A DNA stretch of 64,000 bases, from positions 62,001 through 126,000 of the forward strand of contig JADNYJ010000088.1 in assembly GCA_015501075.1 (NCBI GenBank), given 5' to 3'. The stretch is from Gymnopilus junonius (lineage: Eukaryota; Basidiomycota; Agaricomycetes; Agaricales; Galerinaceae). Below, piece after piece: positions 56,545 to 64,000 of the stretch; the stretch's first letter is position 1; every line of letters begins with the position of its first letter. The notes beneath the pieces are model-generated. The model did not search any database, was not told where the DNA came from, and worked only from the letters and a program-made list of their open reading frames with translations. The position numbers and the translations under genes were made by a program.

Positions 56545-58685
56545 TGGGTTGATTGATCCAAAAAGAAAAAGCGGACTTTCGAGAGGAGGGAGGGAGGAAT
56601 TGCTTGGAGGGTCAAAAGCTCAAAAAGTCAAAGACGTTTGGTTCATGTCATGCTGTTGGGGGCTTTTGGACGTTTTCCCTACATTGGTTCCTGTGCTACG
56701 TGCGTGTATGATCTGTCGATTTCTTTGCTTTCTTTTTCTTTTGCTTTTCTTTTCGTTTCTTTGGCGGAACTGTATCTTTGTGATTGATTTGACTGACTTT
56801 GCTTGCTTGTTGTCCACTTTTGCTCGTTGATGCCTACTCGTTGCTTACTGTAAATCTTAAATGTACGTGCCCAAGTATAATACTTCTGTATCATTGTGTA
56901 CTTTACGCCCTTCTGCTTATGTATCGATTTCGTCCTATACTCTAATCTATGACGGATTTCTATTTCCTGCTTTCTATTCATGTTCTTTGACTAGGTTTTT
57001 CATGAGTCAATTCTTATCTGGGAATGCGTCCGTTTGCACGCATCTTCTGTTCCTGATTTCCGAGTCTCTTCTCCTTACACGATTTTCTCATCAGAAGGCT
57101 AATGGAGGTCATATGTCTTCCTTTCACATCTTCAACATCACCTGGCCTGGGACTTTGTATTCTTCTCTTCAGGCTCAAGCCCGGTTCCAATTATATTGCA
57201 CTGCGTTTCACCTTGAACGTTGAGCTGACATTTCATTTTATATACATATGTTTAGTCCTGATCACGAAGAGATTATATGTCTCGGATACTTTCCCCTTAT
57301 TCAAAGTTCTTGGGTTACGCTCTTCAAAGCGTACTTTGGTCGGCATTGGTCATTGGTGAATCGACCAGTCCAGATATGGGTCGAATCTTGATATGATATG
57401 ATATCACGCAAATCACTTATTTAAAGCAAGGGCAACGGGCAGGATTTGTCTTGAGGCTTTCATGTGTCCGAGTTGTCCCATGTCCCATGTCCTTTATCCT
57501 TTACGGTTTACTCTACTTTATTATGCTTACTTTTGAGCTCCAGGATCCACAGGCTCGCGTCTTTTCCGATAAACCGGAGCGGCGGCGCTGAAGTCCCTGG
57601 TCTGCCCTGCAGACAAGGTACGCAGTTTATGTAACGCCTCCATGTATGCCCGCGTGCGCGTACATCTTCTGATGGACGGTCAGGAGTCAGGACGGCGTAT
57701 GGGGTCTTGGATTTGAACACCGTAATATTGTACTTGTGTCAACGTCGCCATACCACAAAAGCATACGCGTACCAATACTTGGAAGGACGTCCTTGATAGA
57801 TCAAGGAAGACGATGTGACTGAGCATTCGAAGGTGATCGTGGCTTTATATGCAGAGTATATACTGAGTGTAATACTGAAGCGCAGTTGGGTTGAAGTTAA
57901 AACCCTGAGGCGCTGAAGTCCGAATTGGATCCATCGAATGTCAGTGATGGCGTTATGACCGTGGATCGCCGGCGACGATATCCATCCATCGATCCTTTTT
58001 ATTCAGTTGGGTCAGTTGCGGTTATCAATACAAAGCAGTGGCGCCATGACCTGAGGGGTCGCCTGCGGGACGCTATGTATCTCCTGATCCCCTTGATCAG
58101 AATTGACAGGACGCTAATCCCGGTTTGTGAGAGGCTCCTCAGCGGGCCCTTTGAGGTGTCGAATCCAAGTGGGGTCTAGTCGGAAAATGACAGCAACTAG
58201 GTTGTGCGACGTGGTTCTGGACTCGATTCTGACGGGAGTCGCTTCTCGTCATCGTTGGCGGTGTACAACTGACAATAGCGAAAATGCCGCCCTTTCCGAC
58301 GTTTGTAGTCTTTTGAACCTACTTCACTGGGTTAGCAAGGTCTAAGAAATTTATAATACCCACTACTTTTTATCCTACGCGTTGTTCCAAGAGTGTTCGG
58401 TTCATTGTATCGTAGAAAAGTCAGAAAGACAAAGATTGAATTGACTTTGGACTCCTTAGTCTATTTGCCACCCCCGTCCCCTGTGGTCAACACTTTTACG
58501 TCAATGTGGCCAAGCTGTAATTTTGGACGATGGAGGCATGTCAGAGTTGATTCGCATTTTCTTCGCCTCGAGGTAGGATTGGGTTTATTATAGACGGAAG
58601 AGATTCACTTAAGGAAAGAAAGAACGTAATAGAAAGTACGCCTTCGGCTTTATCGGTTCGACAATTCACTGACTTTAGATTCTTT
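56545..58685. other. no gene recognised
   Basis: This includes the 3' region of the SLM1-like gene (T-rich around 56700-56780). Short open frames around 57000-57360 and 57925-58345 have no recognisable domain. Confidence 0.4.
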
Positions 58686-58688
58686 ACA

Positions 58689-59331
58689 CACTGCTGGCAA
58701 CAGGTTATTTAAGTAGACTAAAAATGATTAAAAAAATAAATTAAACATGTTTACATGTTTTTGACCATTTTTTGAGTTCTTGAATCTATTAAAAATGATA
58801 TATTTTAATTCTGAAAAAATATAATACAGATCCTACCTGTATTATAAAGTTCTTAGCCCCACAGAATCTAAAGTTTACATCGTGTTTTTGTATAGACAAA
58901 AGCTTTTGTTAAATTTCACATTCACAATTTCTTTTGTTGTCTCGTAAATGATAAATTTAGCAAGAATTTTTGTTGTTGGATAAACAAAAAGAACAATGTT
59001 TCGCACCCAAACTGAATTGAAAATATTTTTAACTTATTTTAAAGGGACCAAAACTTGTCTTAAATACTACAATTGACAACGAGAACAATAAAACAATAAA
59101 CTCTACCTTTCTGTCACCATTTTTGATCAAAAAAATTTAGCACAAGTATTGCATTTAACAGGCCTATAAATATGCTAAAAATGAAGTGTTTGACAAAAGA
59201 ATTTCTGTACCAGCAATTGTTGAGTTGAAAATAGATTTTATGTGACGGAAAAGCAGACCAAGAACATAAACATGTTTAATTTATTTATTTAATCATTTTT
59301 GGTCAACTTAAATAACCTGTTGCCAGCAGTG
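58689..59331. mobile_element. 643-bp non-autonomous CACTG-family element
   Basis: The ends CACTGCTGGCAACAGGTTAT are inverted over about 65 bp with only a few mismatches, and the direct repeat ACA flanks it (58686-58688 and 59332-59334). The first 11 bp are identical to the foldback MITE at 46966. The interior is about 75 percent A+T with no coding frame. It is presumed to be mobilised in trans by a CACTA/EnSpm-type transposase that is not present in this window. Confidence 0.8.
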
Positions 59332-59334
59332 ACA

Positions 59335-59811
59335 GTGCTTTGTGGAATTTATCGAGTTATTAGTTCACATCTTTAAATTCGTTCATAGACGTGGAAGCAG
59401 ACCTCAAGATTGTACGTCTGTCACACCTCGCTCATTCCGCCATTTACTTACATGATTATGAGCTACTTCTCACATCCAGGAAGAGCAATTTGAATAGCTT
59501 GGGCAATCTTCCCTGGGTCAATACTTCGTCATCTAACTAGATCAACGGGTCGCCGCTGTTCCTTGGCTTCAATCCAATTCCGATTCAGATAACAGGTCAA
59601 GGAAAGAGAGGAACGGGAATCGTGTAATCCGACGCATAAAGTTTTCACATCTTCACATTTGTGAAGTCTCATCAAAATTAAATCCCACAACTCGGTTCTC
59701 AAGACAAGACAGCACCGTTCCTCGACGAATGACTCGTAATGGGACTCGGGAGCCTCGTGCTACGAAGTGCCCAAAATGGCAGTGTGAAGGGAATTTTTTG
59801 CTTCCGTCACC
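59335..59811. other. intergenic
   Basis: Nothing recognised. Confidence 0.4.
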
Positions 59812-59819
59812 ATATGCGC

Positions 59820-60590
59820 CAGTGTTGGCAAGTCCACAGGATAGCCACGTGGATAGCCTGATAATCCACGAAACGTGGATTATCGTGGGTTATAAGGGCG
59901 TGGAGTTGGCTCAAAATGGCAGAGGACATCAATTCGCGCATCAGACATTGGTAAGCACGCGCTTCTGCGAAGATAGATGATAGATTGTGCGTAAAACAGC
60001 GCAGAACAGTATGATAAGTAACCATAGTGTTACATACTAGCATAAAATACATCACTTTCATCCTCTGCATCATCTGGATCACCGTCGGCATCAAGATTCA
60101 AGAGTTCATGGAGTTCTAGCTCCTTTTGCATGGACCGAACACTGGATGTCTTTCTGAGGGATTTCCAGTAGTCGAGATGGAAATCGAATAACATTGAGAG
60201 AGGAATTTTCTTAGTGGAAGACGCCGGCTTCCGGCATTAGCTAAGTACTCTCTCAAAATGAAAATCCTGAACATGGGTCGTTAAAGTGATAGCGAATAGG
60301 AATTACCCTGGAAGGAATTCACTTTGATGCTTTCAAGTGCTCTTCTGAATGTGACCTCTCGCAATTCATTCTGTATTGCTAGCGCTTGCCGTGTTTCTAA
60401 ATTAACTCGACTGAAATCTACGCGACGTGTACATCAACGTTTTACTATTTTAAGGCAAGGCATGAGCGGCCTCCGAGTGCCGGCTTGTGGGAATGACATG
60501 GCCACAGTCATGGATTATGGATTATCCGTGGATATCCATCCATCCATGAGGGCTGGATATCCCTTAGCCACACTGGCGCTGCCAACACTG
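59820..60590. mobile_element. 771-bp non-autonomous hAT element
   Basis: The inverted ends CAGTGTTGGCA (11 bp) are flanked by perfect 8-bp duplications ATATGCGC (59812-59819 and 60591-60598), which is diagnostic for hAT. GGATAGCC/GGATTATC/GGATATCC motifs are repeated near both ends (likely transposase-binding sites), including an 11-bp perfect hairpin at 59860-59884. No transposase coding capacity is seen. Confidence 0.85.
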
Positions 60591-60598
60591 ATATGCGC

Positions 60599-63500
60599 CG
60601 CTTGATTGATCAGAAACTGAAATTCGACTCGGCTATCGATTGTGGGTCCATGATAAGCGAGACGGGTCTCCATTCTACCTTTCCGTGGATTTCTATATGA
60701 TTTATTTAATATAGATATGGTGATGTCCGAGGCACCAACTCGTTCGTAATGAAGTTGTGAAGCGAAGGAGAAATCGACAAGCAGCGTGATGACTCCGTCG
60801 CCTCCTAGATTCCTCTCCATAACATTGCGGATGTGACAATACACTGACAGTCATCAGACCCCGACTGTGCGTAAGATAAGTTCGTCATTATAAATCGTTT
60901 CATGTGTTTTACGCTTCTGTTGCTCGATCTTCGCAAAGGCCAAGTTTTCTGTTCACTAACGAACATTCGAGGTATGAATAAGCATTAGGCTTAGCCTCGT
61001 TTCAATGATATCCGATTCTGCAAGCTCTTCGCAAACCCATTTCTTATGATAATGCACACCTTTTCACCTCGTGCATGATATTCTTGGTATGGTCGTGAAA
61101 AAACTGTGCCGACGCAATGGCCGAGAGAACGAGATGACTTCTATGGCTTGGGTCGACATTCTGGAATCAAGAAGAGGCCATCTCATCGGACCCAATTACT
61201 TCCTGCATCACAAGGACCTACTTATAGCATCACAGGAAGGACAGAGTAGTCGACTCGTGCTGGATTTATCTTCATATCTACACAGTTAGCAAGTGTTTAT
61301 GGTAAGCTTTATCGATTTATCGGGCTGCGAGTACAGCAGATGTTTAATAACGGCCTTGGATAAAAGTTCAGCTCAGACGAGTTAATGGATTTCACTAGGA
61401 TTAATTAAGGATGCCAATAGGTGTTCGAAGGCCCTGATCGTCGGACCGTGCCTTCCCGTGCCTTCCTTGAGCACCTTAGACAAATAATGTAATCGCTACC
61501 CTTGACCCATGCTTCTCGAATGAAACCTACTCTCTGTAGCCATTCTATTCATTCCCAAGGAAGAAACAGTCAAAATACTCCTAACAACGACGAAGCTCAA
61601 TACTACGAGGGAGAAAAGAACTCAGATAAGGATTGATTTGTCGGAATTCGGCTCATAAGAAGTTGAATGCGGGTAAGTACTAGCATTTTCTTATCAGAAA
61701 GGTCGATTTCGCACCAATTCGTGTCGTGAGTAAGGGAAATAAACATGAAATATATATAAGAGCATCGTCACATGTCAGTGGCCAATATTTTGGTTGACTC
61801 CTTGCCTAGTAAAGGCCTTTGGGAATGGATTTAGTTTGAGAATAGGATAAAAATAATGGTGGTGACGTGCCTTTTCATTTCCATTTTAATAATTTGATAT
61901 CCATGTGCACCAGAACTTCTGAGATACCTAATCGAGACAAGTAACTCGGGCCACGGAGGTGAGATACTCAAATCCAAATCGTAACAAATAAGGATTACTT
62001 TACTCATCATGAAGACAGTATTTCCTTCGTACAAGAAGGGCGTTGAATGCATCAAGTCCTCGAGCGACTGTAACTACAACATTCAGACGCACTGGAGAAT
62101 GGATGGGTAACGTGGCGTCTCTGCTAACTTGTATGACGTTGCGCACTTAGTTCCGGATTGGAACTGATATTTGCGACCTGATGATGCGGGATGATAGATC
62201 GATCGCATATGTAGGTCCGTGGAGGACCCCGTGCAAAGTTCGGATGTCTGAATATTTGTTTCCCAACTCCAAGGAGAGATATCATCTCTGGAAGTCGGAA
62301 CGCGAGGCGAAATCATTTGTCGACATGTTCCCCGAGCCATACATAGCCTCATAAGTCAATTCTTGATTTCCCTGGAATTTAATATTCGGTGATCTTCGCC
62401 TTAAATCATAAATGTTGAGTCAGTAACAAGAGCGATCTTTTGGAAGCAAGCTGGGTAATCGGATCTGAATCAAAGAGGGGTTCATGAGCTCCAGAGGGCT
62501 GTGAATACAGTATGTCGGGCTTGTGATATCACGGCCATGATCCACTAGTATAAGGTATGAGATCGCCCAAGTGATGAACGGTATGATAACGGCCTGATGT
62601 ATATCGGGCACTGTGGCTGTTTTATTTTTGAAACACGCCGGGAGGAGAAGCCAAAGTCGGAGGAAGTGATGGCGTCCGTGAGCACGAGTATTGCGCATCA
62701 CTGGCAGCGGTCACATGTCTTTTGGCCATTTCCAGAACCACTGGAGCTCACTGCAAATCATTGACACATACCCAAGGTACCAAAAGATCATCTAAGCAAG
62801 CGTGACGACAGAGAATTAGAACTAATGTAACCGAATCCTGGAATGTTTTGAGGCACGTTGATAACAGGATCAGCGGTTTTGCTTCATCCTGTGGAACACA
62901 TTGGAGGAGACGAGGACTTCGAAGGAAGGATGCCAAATGTGAGTGTAGCTCCTTTGTTATACACCGCCAGCTTCGGTATGTACCTAGAATACCGTAGGAT
63001 GCGTGAAGGACAGCAGCGCTGAGGATTGCAGTTTCTGTCAAGAACATCGCGCCCAAATGCACATGCTGGAGTAGTTTAGAGGCAAAAACCGTCGTCAAGG
63101 AACCTTTGAACCACAATCCTTGTTCTTTCGAGAAAGAGTTATCGGTGACAGTAATTTTTTTTTCGACTCTCACTCACTCCGGAGAGGTCTGGAATCCGGG
63201 AGATCTCTCCGTTCGGAGTAATTATACCATCCAAATATGGACGATACGCCGGAACTGTGCTATAATTAAATGGGGTATCGGTGAGAGTGAGAACGCAGTA
63301 AAAGATACCAACAAACGCATGTGGACCTGATACTGACGAGACCTATTCCTTCATGATATCCATGAATACCCTTATACGACTTTGGTATTGAATCGAAACA
63401 TCAGTGAGTCGTGATGATATCATAGCTTTGAGAAGATATCAGATGCCTAAGACTCCTCAAATGGATAGCGTGAATCAGGCGGATTTATGCGAACGTTTGT

Positions 63501-64000
63501 CATAACCTTCCGAGCACAAGACGCACCATTTAGGTTACGTGAGCGTTGGATTGACAGTTCGTACTTAATTTCGCTAAGTGAAAATGACCGCCCGGCACAT
63601 TGGCGCACCACTTCTGTCTTTCAGTCGTCGTAGGTGAGAATTTTCGGCGGGCTTGTGTTCTTGCGTCGCGTGCAGAGGCGTACGAGTCGGAGCGACGCCC
63701 TTCTGCAATTCGTAGTCAGTAGATAAGATGGCGCACTTGCAAGTGGAACGTGAACTGATGGGATTCTCGCTTATCGAACGTGGTCCAAACTGAACCAAAT
63801 AAAACCCTGAAAGCGGAAGCAAAATTGGGATGCAAATCGAGCAAATATATCCTCACCGAGAACCGTAAAACAGATGAATGAGTCATTTTACTACAAGGTA
63901 CGCCCTCAAACTCTCCAAAATATTGATATCACACAGTACAAGTAATCCAGGCTGGGGAAGAGACTCGGGAACGTAATCTACAGCTGGATCCAAGTTTCCT
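60599..64000. other. no gene recognised to the end of the window
   Basis: Minus-strand frames at 62748-63173 and 62420-62701 are hydrophobic in places, but I could not chain them into a membrane-protein gene. No terminal repeats or target duplications were found. Confidence 0.4.

Noticed and set aside
62420..63173. Membrane protein of the DUF6533/6534 type on the minus strand
   Set aside because: A few hydrophobic segments suggested it, but the order and motifs do not match and I could not join the frames with splice signals.
63150..63300. Inverted repeat around CGACTCTCACTCACTCC and GGTGAGAGTGAG
   Set aside because: The arms are short with several mismatches, and there is no flanking duplication.

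Overview
This window looks like nuclear DNA of an agaricomycete (mushroom-forming) basidiomycete. The evidence is dense short introns (mostly about 50-75 nt, GT-AG, with CTAAC/CTRAY-like branch sites), F-box/LRR and BTB gene families, DUF4419 and DUF5648 paralogues, MULE and hAT transposases of the basidiomycete type, and clear fungal orthologues of PHO88/SND3, SLM1, a GPR1/FUN34/YaaH transporter and a microsomal cytochrome P450. No rRNA, intact tRNA, CRISPR or prokaryotic feature was seen.

Layout. 0.7-1.5 kb: an unrecognised two-exon gene with one in-frame TGA. 4.0-4.7 kb: subterminal-repeat-rich transposon debris. 4.99-11.49 kb: a 6.5-kb MULE with a perfect 9-bp target duplication. It sits inside the last exon of a BTB/POZ gene (4.94-12.59 kb, minus), whose stop codon now lies on the far side of the element. 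The MULE itself carries a half-deleted hAT element inside its DDE transposase gene. 14.2-16.4 kb: an intact seven-exon cytochrome P450. 17.0-19.8 kb: a decayed F-box gene and an intact one. 20.7-23.0 kb: a DUF4419 gene and a LINE tail. 24.5-30.0 kb: three tandem, strongly divergent heterotrimeric G-protein alpha-subunit genes on the minus strand (one fairly intact, one frameshifted, one fragment). 30.6-31.6 kb: PHO88/SND3. 32.2-36.2 kb: a second MULE with a SWIM zinc finger and a nested MITE. 37.0-40.3 kb: a MITE, an LRR/F-box remnant and two decayed DUF5648 secreted-protein copies. 41.6-42.5 kb: a GPR1/FUN34/YaaH-type acetate/ammonium transporter. 42.5-49 kb: mostly empty, with a DUF4419 exon-1 copy and a near-perfect 257-bp palindromic MITE. 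49.1 kb: a small secreted protein. 52.7-56.5 kb: an SLM1-like BAR-PH eisosome/TORC2 gene. 56.5-64 kb: no recognised gene, but two well-delimited non-autonomous DNA transposons.

The housekeeping genes (PHO88, SLM1, the transporter and perhaps the P450) are islands in a repeat-rich, duplication-prone landscape. Three points stand out. First, the tandem G-alpha array has lost the catalytic Gln, the catalytic Arg and the NKxD motif, and its members share an unfamiliar C-terminal extension. Second, several transposon insertions can be dated relative to each other from exact target duplications. Third, decay is dominated by CGA-to-TGA stops and single-base deletions. Some of the single-base deletions could instead be assembly errors, so frameshifted genes should be read with that in mind. 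Exon borders are my own reading of splice signals and are not supported by transcripts.
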